5,271 bases of DNA, taken from NCBI GenBank assembly GCA_937892105.1, contig CALAUZ010000265.1, positions 1 through 5,271 on the forward strand, read 5' to 3'. This document shows positions 1-5,271 of the stretch, in pieces (position 1 is the first letter of the stretch; every line of letters begins with the position of its first letter). The stretch is from an uncultured Fretibacterium sp. GTDB lineage: Bacteria > Synergistota > Synergistia > Synergistales > Aminobacteriaceae. The notes beneath the pieces were generated by a model. That model saw only the letters and a program-made list of their open reading frames with translations. It ran no database searches and was not told the DNA's origin. The position numbers and the translations under genes are program-made.

Positions 1-983
1 TTTACATTCGAACTACCCATGAAGTCAACTTTGGCGTTCGACTGCATCTTGGCCAGCAATAGGGAAATATAGATAAGATTGTTATATCCGAGTCCGTTCT
101 GCGCCACAGGTAATTTTTCATCTTTACCGTCACCGACCAGCAAATCCAAAACGGCTAACAAATCTCCTTCCGTAACATCACCTTCCAACTCAAGATTGTT
201 GTTTGAGAAGAGTGCACCAGTTCTATTGGCATACTCAACGATATTATCCTTACCAGCATTGACTCTCTCAACAAGTTTCTCTATGACATCGTGTGTATCA
301 GTCATAAACTTCTGATGTCTTTCTGCAACATTCTCTTCTCTATCCTTATCCTCATTCAGGTCGTAGTCTAAGAAATAGCGTAAGACATCTTTCAAGAGTG
401 CTGCGCGTCCTCCATAGATTTCATCCTCAACGTTGCGCAAAGCATTTACAAATTCAAAGTCTATCTTCTTAAGATCTTCGCCCTGTGCTTGGTTTTGAGC
501 GGCAACAGGCCCTCCGTAAATACTATGTGTATACTTACGAATATACTTGTCTTCGATAATCTTAAAAAGAGAGTATTTGTCCTTTACATCAGTTACGTCC
601 TTTTTGTATTTATCCACCTCCGTTTGTGGCAAACTAAAAACGTAGGTCAAGCAGGATTCCAAGAGTGGTGATGTTTGAACTGCATAGTTGGTAAACAGTG
701 CCACATCATCAGACATTCCTTCTTCCTTCTGTTCTTTGATATACACTGACACCTTAACAAAAGGAGGGTTGTCTTTAAGTTCCTGTAGTTCACTCTTTTG
801 ACAAAAATCCCATGCTCTAAGGTTTTTCTGTGACCCATATTCCAATACCAGCCTCAAGGCATCCATAATGGTACTCTTGCCGCCATTATTATGCCCTATA
901 ATTACATTCAGGCCTTCCTGAAATTCTATTTCAGAATGTTTGAATCCACGGAATCCTTCTATGATAATTTTCGAAATATACAT
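1..983 (-). CDS. AAA/OLD-type ATPase, N-terminal part (runs off the window)
   Basis: This is the N-terminal 327 codons of a P-loop ATPase of the AAA/RecF-SMC-like class that includes OLD-family proteins; the frame is open without a stop to the window edge. It opens with the family's usual start (residues 1-28, of the form YISKIIIEGFRGF...LNVIIG), followed by Walker A GHNNGGKST at 30-38. A charged, probably helical insert fills about 60-280. A GLGYNNLIYISLLLAK segment at 297-312 fits the ABC-signature-like stretch that precedes Walker B. Walker B and any C-terminal domain, such as a TOPRIM nuclease, lie beyond the window. The ATG at 981-983 puts the conserved N-terminus in place; the ribosome binding site is weak (AAG about 8 nt upstream). 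It begins 10 nt after the PD-(D/E)XK-like gene ends, so the two are probably cotranscribed. Such ATPases drive defence systems or DNA processing; which applies here is not shown. Confidence 0.85.
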   Translation of the reverse strand, partial: MYISKIIIEGFRGFKHSEIEFQEGLNVIIGHNNGGKSTIMDALRLVLEYGSQKNLRAWDFCQKSELQELKDNPPFVKVSVYIKEQKEEGMSDDVALFTNYAVQTSPLLESCLTYVFSLPQTEVDKYKKDVTDVKDKYSLFKIIEDKYIRKYTHSIYGGPVAAQNQAQGEDLKKIDFEFVNALRNVEDEIYGGRAALLKDVLRYFLDYDLNEDKDREENVAERHQKFMTDTHDVIEKLVERVNAGKDNIVEYANRTGALFSNNNLELEGDVTEGDLLAVLDLLVGDGKDEKLPVAQNGLGYNNLIYISLLLAKMQSNAKVDFMGSSNV

Positions 984-993
984 GTGCTTAACT

Positions 994-1815
994 TTATATC
1001 GTATCCAAAATATCTTTCAATACTTCTGGCGTACCCTCTGAGTATTCAAACAACGGAGTTTTTTCACACTTCTTACCCAAGGTGGCTATCTGCTCAATGC
1101 CATACTTGGACAAGAACAACCTGACTGACACGTCTTCAAACAGATTGTCGAAGAAGTTTACGTAGTATCGTTTCTCAAATGAATCCTGTATTCTTCTGGT
1201 TGGTTTTCCAAACGTTCCCGACATCATGAGAGACGGGGCTATATGTTCAGAGTCTGGATGCGCCACGGTGTCATCCACACAGTCAGGTTTCAGTTCATGA
1301 ACAGTCCCTATAAAGTTCACCATTAATTCAGGGAAAGGTGTCAAATGCTTTGCCTCACAGAAGGTAACAAGGTTCTCCTTAGGTATATACGAAAGAGCTT
1401 TCTTTGTTGAGTAGTAATCCTTTGTCTCAGCAGGTGTATTGGTGTTTGATACAACAATATCCGGTGTTGTGAACACCTTCTCATCAAATGCAGACTGAGT
1501 TGTGGCATTGTGATAGATATAGACAACATCTTCTATGCCTTGACCATTCTCTTTTGATGCCTTAAAATATGAGAAGTTCTTTAGCAGACCTGTAGGGCTA
1601 CACTTGAATTTGAATTTGTCACCCTGCAGATTCTGCACTTCCAACTCATAGCCTTTCTTCTCATAGTACCTGATGACCAGATTGTAGCAGGTCATCTCAA
1701 AATAGTCGCTGATTCTCTTTGCGTGTTCTGCTAACAACACTCTATACCTGTTTGAAAAGTCAGTCAGTTCCTTTTCAAAGTCAGCAGGAGCCTTAAACGG
1801 TGTCGTCCTCTTCAT
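994..1815 (-). CDS. PD-(D/E)XK nuclease-like protein, 273 aa, unnamed
   Basis: I do not recognise a named family. The protein carries a plausible PD-(D/E)XK nuclease core: TTPDIVVSN at about 116-124 supplies the PD (P118, D119), and after a spacer LVTFCEAKH at 149-157 supplies E-x-K (E154, K156) on a hydrophobic strand. The following FPELMVNFIGTVHELKP (161-177) fits the helix after the core. The first 60 residues look helical. No membrane segment or signal peptide is seen, so it is probably cytoplasmic. The start is the ATG at 1813-1815; an AAGGA lies only 3 nt upstream, closer than ideal, but no better start is seen. It overlaps the upstream small gene by 23 nt and sits 10 nt before the ATPase gene. 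That supports a coupled operon in which it may be the effector nuclease. The nuclease call rests on motifs only; it could also be a catalytically silent adaptor. Confidence 0.7.
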   Translation of the reverse strand: MKRTTPFKAPADFEKELTDFSNRYRVLLAEHAKRISDYFEMTCYNLVIRYYEKKGYELEVQNLQGDKFKFKCSPTGLLKNFSYFKASKENGQGIEDVVYIYHNATTQSAFDEKVFTTPDIVVSNTNTPAETKDYYSTKKALSYIPKENLVTFCEAKHLTPFPELMVNFIGTVHELKPDCVDDTVAHPDSEHIAPSLMMSGTFGKPTRRIQDSFEKRYYVNFFDNLFEDVSVRLFLSKYGIEQIATLGKKCEKTPLFEYSEGTPEVLKDILDTI

Positions 1816-2128
1816 ATTCCTTTTGATAGAACAGATCCTTGCAATTTCTCAGGAACTGAATGGTCTCAGAATACTCAAAGAAGACAGGTGCCAACTGATA
1901 CTTGTCCTGAATCTGACCGAACTTGATAACAGCTGAAAGAAGATGTCTCTGCTGGTCGCTGTCAAGAACAGTTTTGCCAACCTTGATAGCGCACTCTTTA
2001 TCTATTCCTGCCCTTTTGTTTACAGAACTATAGAATGACACCGATCCTTGCATGTGTCCCATTACATGCCTGTAGAACAGACTGATTGCCAACAATGCCT
2101 CTATCGTGGACACGTAGCCCAGAAGCAT
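1793..2128 (-). CDS. Small unrecognised protein of the ATPase cassette, probably 5'-truncated
   Basis: The product is unknown. From the ATG at 2126-2128 it is 111 aa. The first 25 or so residues (MLLGYVSTIEALLAISLFYRHV) form a hydrophobic, likely helical stretch. The C-terminus is charged and acidic (KEYEEDDTV). The same frame continues upstream as a protein-like sequence (RIWANPENHYQ just before the ATG) until a stop at 2177-2179. There is no ribosome binding site before the ATG. The true start was therefore probably farther upstream and was lost where the sequence switches to aroE at about 2150-2165. Its end overlaps the start of the PD-(D/E)XK-like gene by 23 nt, so translation of the two is probably coupled. 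By position it resembles the small middle component seen in some multi-gene ATPase defence systems, but no motif confirms that. Confidence 0.6.
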   Translation of the reverse strand: MLLGYVSTIEALLAISLFYRHVMGHMQGSVSFYSSVNKRAGIDKECAIKVGKTVLDSDQQRHLLSAVIKFGQIQDKYQLAPVFFEYSETIQFLRNCKDLFYQKEYEEDDTV

Positions 2129-2139
2129 CTGATAATGAT

Positions 2140-2170
2140 TCTCAGGATTAGCCCATATCCGGTCACAAAA
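2140..2170. other. Breakpoint between left cassette and aroE operon
   Basis: Within this short stretch the - strand frame of the small cassette gene (protein-like up to about 2160) meets the + strand aroE frame (protein-like from about 2152, just after an in-frame TAG at 2149-2151). Both genes lack their 5' ends here. No promoter, terminal inverted repeat, tRNA end or direct repeat is visible that would mark an insertion-element end. It is a recombination or deletion scar, or an assembly join. The exact base cannot be fixed from this sequence alone. Confidence 0.6.
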
Positions 2171-2397
2171 AATTCCTCAAGCCCTCGCACATTTGCTTTG
2201 ACGCAACGTACAACCCAGCAACAACCCGCTTCCTTAAAGAGGCCGCTGAAGTTGGTTGCATGACCATTAACGGATTGGGAATGTCATTGTATCAGGGACT
2301 CAGGCAGATTCAGTTGTGGACGGGCGGAAAAGCTGTTCCGCTGGATGTAATGCGCCAGACACTTGAAACAATCATGAAGGAAAAAGAAGGCAAATAG
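2152..2397 (+). pseudogene. aroE: Shikimate dehydrogenase, 3' fragment (81 codons)
   Basis: This is the C-terminal end of AroE, the NADPH-dependent enzyme that reduces 3-dehydroshikimate to shikimate. Two hallmark blocks are present: CFDATYNPATTRFLKEA (2194 onward) and TINGLGMSLYQGLRQIQLWTG, where the glutamine of YQG contacts substrate in known AroE structures. Family members are about 270-290 aa, so roughly 200 residues are missing, including the catalytic Lys/Asp region and most of the nucleotide-binding domain. The frame is closed upstream by TAG at 2149-2151, where the sequence becomes the opposite-strand cassette gene. As it stands the fragment cannot encode a working enzyme. The downstream aroD gene suggests the intact gene belonged to this operon. 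It could equally be a quinate/shikimate dehydrogenase paralogue, as the distinguishing residues are lost. The truncation may be real or an assembly artefact. Confidence 0.88.
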
Positions 2398-2405
2398 TGA
2401 GCTGT

Positions 2406-2496
2406 AACCCCCCTGCGCCCCCCTTTTCAGGAGGGACAAGACCGCCTTTACTACCTCTCCTGCGTTAAGGGGAGGTGGCTATAGGCCGGAGGGGTC
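2406..2496. repeat. Intergenic palindromic hairpin element
   Basis: The aroE-to-isomerase gap holds a GC-rich imperfect palindrome. The outer arms are ACCCCCC-type at 2407-2413 and GGCCGGAGGGGT at 2484-2495. Inside are two hairpins: a short CCCTTT/AGGAGGG one at 2421-2435, and a stronger one with a 10-bp stem (2451-2460 pairing with 2469-2478, two G-T pairs) and loop TGCGTTAA. It resembles dispersed REP- or MITE-like units found between genes in many bacteria, but only one copy lies in the window. No T-run follows, so it is not a typical terminator; it may stabilise or process the operon mRNA. Confidence 0.55.
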
Positions 2497-2512
2497 AAAG
2501 ATTCATTCACAC

Positions 2513-2521
2513 AGAAGGGAG
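2513..2521 (+). promoter_or_regulatory. Ribosome binding site of the isomerase-family gene
   Basis: AGAAGGGAG ends 9 nt before the ATG at 2531. It is a good Shine-Dalgarno match at normal spacing and supports that start. No convincing -35/-10 pair is seen between aroE and this gene. Confidence 0.7.
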
Positions 2522-2530
2522 TAAAACATA

Positions 2531-3388
2531 ATGGCACGCAAATTTTCACTCGCATACCTCACAATCCCCGGCACCAACCCTATGGATCAAATCAAAATCG
2601 CCAAAGAAGCCGGATATGATTTCGTCAGCCTCCGCACGATTCCTATGCACCTTCCCGGCGAACCTTCATTCCTCCCGCAGGATGACCCCAAACTTTTCGC
2701 CGACATCAAAGCCGCCCTCAAAGAATACGATATGCCCCTTATGGACATTGAGCTTGCCAGAATCCGCAAAGACCTCGACATAAACGAGTACAAGCCAGCA
2801 TTCGAGGCCGCCGCAAAATTGGGAGCAACAGACGTTCTTGGCTCAGTGTGGACACGCGATGTCAAATGGTACACTGAGACAGCCGGAAAAGTCGCTGACA
2901 TGGCCAAAGAGTTTGGGCTTATGTTCAACATTGAGTTTTTGCCGTGGGCAGGTGTGCGTAACCTTCAGGAAGATATTACCCTCATCGATAACCTTTACCG
3001 CGATAACGTTTTCGTGATGGTTGATACGCTTCACGCTGGCAGGGCTGGTGTTACTGGTGCAGAGTTGGCTAGGACTCCCCGCAAGTATTTCCGCTTCATT
3101 CACCTTTGCGACGGCCCAGCAGGTAAACCCTCTGACGACATGCCCAACGGAGACCCTGTACTCGACAACATCAAGGATGACCTTATGCTGTTTACGGCGC
3201 GTGAAGGCAGAATGTATCCGGGCGAAGGCGCAATGGCAATCGCTGACATGATAAAGGCCATGCCCAATATCCCGCTGTCAATCGAGCTTCCGAACCTCGC
3301 CGAAATCAAAGCCCGCGGCGTTGCTGGACATGCAAAACAGTGCCTTGACGTGGCGAAGAAGTATTTTGCGGAGAACGGAATCGACTAG
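2531..3388 (+). CDS. Sugar phosphate isomerase/epimerase-like TIM barrel (AP endonuclease 2 family)
   Basis: A 285-aa cytoplasmic TIM-barrel protein of the xylose-isomerase-like / AP_endonuc_2 family. The usual metal ligands fall on successive barrel strands: E135 (FNIEFLPW), D165 with H168 (VMVDTLHAGR), H191 (FIHLCDG) and E252 (SIELPN). A YPGEG loop (229-233) resembles the pre-strand-8 GEG found in many members. Length is normal for the family and the protein looks complete. Members include sugar and inositol isomerases and epimerases and also 3-dehydroshikimate dehydratases (AsbF/QuiC types), which turn 3-dehydroshikimate into protocatechuate. Between aroE and aroD that last activity is an attractive guess, because AroD makes and AroE consumes 3-dehydroshikimate. 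Sequence alone does not show it, and a sugar-acid isomerase is equally possible. Its stop is 3 nt before aroD, so the two are cotranscribed. Confidence 0.85.
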   Translation: MARKFSLAYLTIPGTNPMDQIKIAKEAGYDFVSLRTIPMHLPGEPSFLPQDDPKLFADIKAALKEYDMPLMDIELARIRKDLDINEYKPAFEAAAKLGATDVLGSVWTRDVKWYTETAGKVADMAKEFGLMFNIEFLPWAGVRNLQEDITLIDNLYRDNVFVMVDTLHAGRAGVTGAELARTPRKYFRFIHLCDGPAGKPSDDMPNGDPVLDNIKDDLMLFTAREGRMYPGEGAMAIADMIKAMPNIPLSIELPNLAEIKARGVAGHAKQCLDVAKKYFAENGID

Positions 3389-3391
3389 GCA

Positions 3392-4183
3392 ATGAAGACA
3401 ATCACAATACGCGGAGTCGAACTCGGAGCGGGAGTCCCAAAAACAATAGTCCCAATTGTCGCGAAAAATAAAGCTGACATTCTCGCAAAGGCTGAAGAGA
3501 TTACAAGGCTTCCTGCTGATTTGGTAGAGTGGAGAGCGGATTTCTACGAGGATTTATTCAACACTCCCAAACTTTTGGACACGTTGAAGGCTCTTCGCGG
3601 TGTGCTGAAGAACATCCCCATACTGTTCACGATTCGCACAAAACCTGAAGGCGGTGAAGTTGCTCCGTCATTCGAGGAATATTCATCTGCAAATCTGGCT
3701 GTAGCGAAAAGCGGTGATGCAGATCTCGTTGACGTTGAAATGTTCTGGGGAAAAACTGACTGGAATGTCCCGGCTTCTGACTGCTCCACAAAACTCGCGT
3801 ATGAGATTCATCAGGCCGGATGCTTCGTTGTTGGTTCAAGGCACAATTTCTCCGCAACTCCCCACGCAAATGAAATCGTAACGACTCTCAGACATCAGCA
3901 GGGAGCAGGAGCTGACATCCCAAAAGCCGCCGTAATGCCAAAGTCAAAAGCTGACGTTTTAGCCGTTATTGCAGCGTCAGTTGATTTCGGGAATAATGCT
4001 GACCGTCCGTATCTCACAATCTCAATGGGGCCGCTTGGAATGATGAGCCGTGTTGCGTGTGAATTGTCAGGTTCATGCATGACATTCGGGGCAGCAGGTC
4101 AAGTTAGCGCACCGGGGCAGATTCAGGTCGGCGAGTTGAAAGAGATGCTCACGAAAATACATAACGCTCAGGCAGGTGCATAG
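3392..4183 (+). CDS. aroD: Type I 3-dehydroquinate dehydratase
   Basis: A complete 263-aa class I enzyme that dehydrates 3-dehydroquinate to 3-dehydroshikimate through a Schiff base, in shikimate synthesis or quinate breakdown. The key residues are all in place relative to the E. coli/Salmonella enzyme: E46 and R48 (VEWRADF), R82 and E86 (IRTKPEGGE), catalytic H151 (GSRHNFSATP), Schiff-base K178 (PKAAVMPKSKAD), R220 (GMMSR), and S239 with Q243 (VSAPGQI). The His-to-Lys spacing of 27 matches E. coli H143/K170. An Arg replaces the Tyr often seen just before the catalytic His (SRHNF for SYHNF), probably a harmless variant. The ATG follows the upstream stop by 3 nt with only a weak ACGGAA site 11 nt upstream, which suggests translational coupling. 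The gene after it begins 4 nt past its stop. Confidence 0.96.
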   Translation: MKTITIRGVELGAGVPKTIVPIVAKNKADILAKAEEITRLPADLVEWRADFYEDLFNTPKLLDTLKALRGVLKNIPILFTIRTKPEGGEVAPSFEEYSSANLAVAKSGDADLVDVEMFWGKTDWNVPASDCSTKLAYEIHQAGCFVVGSRHNFSATPHANEIVTTLRHQQGAGADIPKAAVMPKSKADVLAVIAASVDFGNNADRPYLTISMGPLGMMSRVACELSGSCMTFGAAGQVSAPGQIQVGELKEMLTKIHNAQAGA

Positions 4184-4187
4184 AAGA

Positions 4188-5114
4188 ATGAATTTGCCGG
4201 AAAAAGTAACAATGTGCGAGGTTGGTTTGAGGGATGGAATCCAGAATGAAAAAGTTTATCCCACAACTGACCAGAAGTTAGAGATTTTGCGCGGGTTCAT
4301 TGACGCGGGCTATAAGGTTATCGAAGTCGGCTCGTTCATGCACCCCAAGAGAGTCCCTCAGATGGCAGATACCGATGAAGTTTTCAAGCGTATAGGTGAA
4401 ATTCCTGCGGATGTGGAATTACGCGCCCTCATCCCCAATACACGCGGAGTACAGCGGGCTATTGATTGCGGGTGCAAAAAAGTGAAGCTCAATGTTTCCG
4501 CCAGCCGTATGCACAACTTGAAGAACCTCAACAGGACTCCAGAAGAGAGCGTTGCAGGTTTTGCCGATTGCGTGAAAATGGCCAATGAGAACAAAATAGC
4601 TATATCCGGCTCAATCTCAATGCCATTTGCGTCCCCTTGGGAGGGAAGGACTCCAGTTGAGGATGTTGACGCGATAATCGAGGCATATTTGAACGTTGGA
4701 ATAAACGAAATCTCATTGTCTGACGCTTCTGGGCAGGCTGTACCGAATCAGGTCTACGATTTATGCGCACACGTCCGGGAGAAATACCCTCAAGCTTCAT
4801 GGTGGCTTCACTTCCACAACACACGCGGTGCAGCTATGGCGAATATACTCGCGGCAATGCAGGCAGGAATGACTCGCTTTGATGCGTCATTCGGCGGTCT
4901 TGGCGGATGTCCATTTGTGCCGGGTGCAGCGGGTAATATCTCATCTGAGGACGTAATCAATATGCTCGATGAGATGGGAATCGTTACGGGCGTTGACGTG
5001 TTGAAAGTTATGGAGATGTCCCGTAAGGTTCGCGAAATTGTCGGACATGGCCTTGATAGCTATGTGTTAAGGGCGGGGCGTTCAAAGGACTTAATTGCGT
5101 CCCAAGCAGAATAA
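4188..5114 (+). CDS. HMG-CoA-lyase-like DRE-TIM metallolyase
   Basis: A 308-aa cytoplasmic TIM-barrel lyase of the hydroxymethylglutaryl-CoA lyase family, which cleaves 3-hydroxy-3-methylacyl-CoAs (HMG-CoA to acetoacetate plus acetyl-CoA). Family residues are conserved: R15-D16 (EVGLRDGIQNE), SFMHPKRVPQMAD at 49-61, metal ligands H208 and H210 (LHFHNTRG), catalytic-loop C241 (GLGGCP), N250 and E254. The spacings H208-C241 (33) and H208-N250 (42) equal those of human HMGCL (H233, C266, N275). Several motifs differ from classical enzymes: HFHNTRG for HFHDTYG, and SDASGQA for GDTIG-type. The substrate may therefore be another acyl-CoA, so mvaB is not assigned. I chose the ATG at 4188, with AGGTG about 9 nt upstream and the conserved N-terminus next; an in-frame GTG at 4176 overlapping aroD would add four residues. 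It is the last gene before a terminator. Confidence 0.88.
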   Translation: MNLPEKVTMCEVGLRDGIQNEKVYPTTDQKLEILRGFIDAGYKVIEVGSFMHPKRVPQMADTDEVFKRIGEIPADVELRALIPNTRGVQRAIDCGCKKVKLNVSASRMHNLKNLNRTPEESVAGFADCVKMANENKIAISGSISMPFASPWEGRTPVEDVDAIIEAYLNVGINEISLSDASGQAVPNQVYDLCAHVREKYPQASWWLHFHNTRGAAMANILAAMQAGMTRFDASFGGLGGCPFVPGAAGNISSEDVINMLDEMGIVTGVDVLKVMEMSRKVREIVGHGLDSYVLRAGRSKDLIASQAE

Positions 5115-5127
5115 TTCAGGAAACAAA

Positions 5128-5165
5128 CCCCCTGTTGAAGCTAGCGGGGGGCGTTTAATTTTTAC
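5128..5165 (+). terminator. Rho-independent terminator after the lyase gene
   Basis: The arm CCCCCTGTTG (5128-5137) pairs with TAGCGGGGG (5142-5151, with G-T pairs) around an AAGC loop. A T-rich tail, GTTTAATTTTT, follows. It lies 13 nt after the lyase stop and before the transporter gene, so it ends the aroE-to-lyase transcript at least in part. The short distance to the next gene means some read-through into the transporter is possible. Confidence 0.85.
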
Positions 5166-5169
5166 AGTC

Positions 5170-5175
5170 AGGAGG
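5170..5175 (+). promoter_or_regulatory. Strong ribosome binding site of the TRAP permease gene
   Basis: A perfect AGGAGG ends 10 nt before the ATG at 5186 and fixes that start. It is the strongest Shine-Dalgarno in the window. I see no clear promoter between the terminator and this site; one could overlap the terminator. Confidence 0.8.
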
Positions 5176-5185
5176 AATATTCTTC

Positions 5186-5271
5186 ATGTTCAAATGGCTT
5201 GATGAGCATTTTGAAGAGTGCTTAATGGTCATATTCCTGATACTGATAGCATGTGTCATGATGCTTCAGGT
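5186..5271 (+). CDS. TRAP transporter small permease (DctQ-like), N-terminal start only
   Basis: Only 28 codons are visible before the window ends. The start MFKWLDEHFEECLMVIFLILIACVMMLQ is typical of DctQ-type small subunits of tripartite ATP-independent periplasmic transporters: a short amphipathic head with a charged HFEE, then the first membrane helix from about residue 13, ending in an MMLQ that commonly continues as V-x-x-RY. Such subunits sit in the inner membrane with a large DctM permease and a periplasmic DctP binding protein, and import carboxylates or sugar acids with sodium. Its position after the AroD/lyase operon suggests uptake of an organic acid used by those enzymes. The family call comes from pattern recognition on a very short stretch; the partner genes lie outside the window. 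Confidence 0.7.
   Translation, partial: MFKWLDEHFEECLMVIFLILIACVMMLQ

Noticed and set aside
79..315. Small + strand ORF of 78 codons, serine-rich
   Set aside because: It is antisense to a well-supported ATPase frame and its composition mirrors that gene.
1..983. Naming the ATPase GajA (Gabija)
   Set aside because: Only the N-terminal ATPase half is visible, with no TOPRIM domain, and no GajB-like helicase lies in the window; the upstream neighbours are different proteins.
2048..2263. Small + strand ORF of 71 codons spanning the junction
   Set aside because: It is out of frame with aroE and antisense to the small cassette gene, and its product has no protein-like features; it is a shadow.
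2451..2478. Rho-independent terminator after aroE
   Set aside because: The hairpin is strong but is followed by GG-rich sequence with no T-run, and downstream genes of related function continue in the same direction.
2531..3388. Endonuclease IV (DNA repair)
   Set aside because: It shares the AP_endonuc_2 fold, but it lacks the nine-ligand trinuclear zinc pattern and sits in a metabolic operon.
4188..5114. 2-isopropylmalate or homocitrate synthase
   Set aside because: The GLGGCP cysteine loop, the MHPKRVPQMAD block and the 308-aa length without a LeuA regulatory domain fit the lyase branch.
1..5271. CRISPR arrays, tRNA or rRNA genes, insertion-sequence ends
   Set aside because: I saw no regularly spaced repeats, no tRNA-like cloverleaf, no rRNA stretches and no transposase or terminal inverted repeats.

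Overview
The window reads as a bacterial chromosome or metagenome contig made of two unlike halves that meet abruptly near positions 2150-2165. The right half (about 2152-5271, + strand) is moderately GC-rich and holds a tightly packed metabolic operon. The left half (1 to about 2160, all genes on the - strand) is visibly AT-richer and holds a three-gene cassette that looks like a genome-defence or DNA-processing module. The right half suggests an anaerobic, amino-acid or organic-acid using bacterium. The AroE tail, the HMG-CoA-lyase-like protein and the start of a TRAP small permease resemble what I associate with Synergistota, but this taxonomic guess comes from memory and is weak.

Left half, in transcription order (right to left): a small unrecognised protein whose N-terminus looks cut off (stop at 1793); a 273-residue protein with a PD-(D/E)XK nuclease-like signature (1815 to 994) overlapping it by 23 nt; and the N-terminal 327 residues of an AAA/OLD-type ATPase with a clear Walker A (983 to the window edge). 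The close packing implies one transcript and probably one complex: an ATPase sensor or motor, a candidate nuclease and a small accessory protein. I cannot match the trio to a named system.

Right half: the last 81 codons of a shikimate dehydrogenase (aroE), a 133-nt gap with a palindromic, GC-rich hairpin element, then three genes almost touching: a TIM-barrel sugar isomerase/AP-endonuclease-2 family protein, a complete type I 3-dehydroquinate dehydratase (aroD), and a DRE-TIM (HMG-CoA-lyase-like) metallolyase. A rho-independent terminator follows, then the start of a TRAP transporter small permease (DctQ family) with a strong ribosome binding site.

AroE, AroD and a TIM-barrel protein of the family that includes 3-dehydroshikimate dehydratases could together interconvert quinate or shikimate, 3-dehydroquinate, 3-dehydroshikimate and possibly protocatechuate. 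The lyase and the TRAP transporter hint at organic-acid uptake and breakdown. This pathway reading is inference; only aroD and the aroE tail have secure functions.

The most notable structural fact is the junction: both aroE and the small - strand gene lose their 5' ends at the same place. It is either a real recombination or insertion breakpoint, or a chimeric assembly join.
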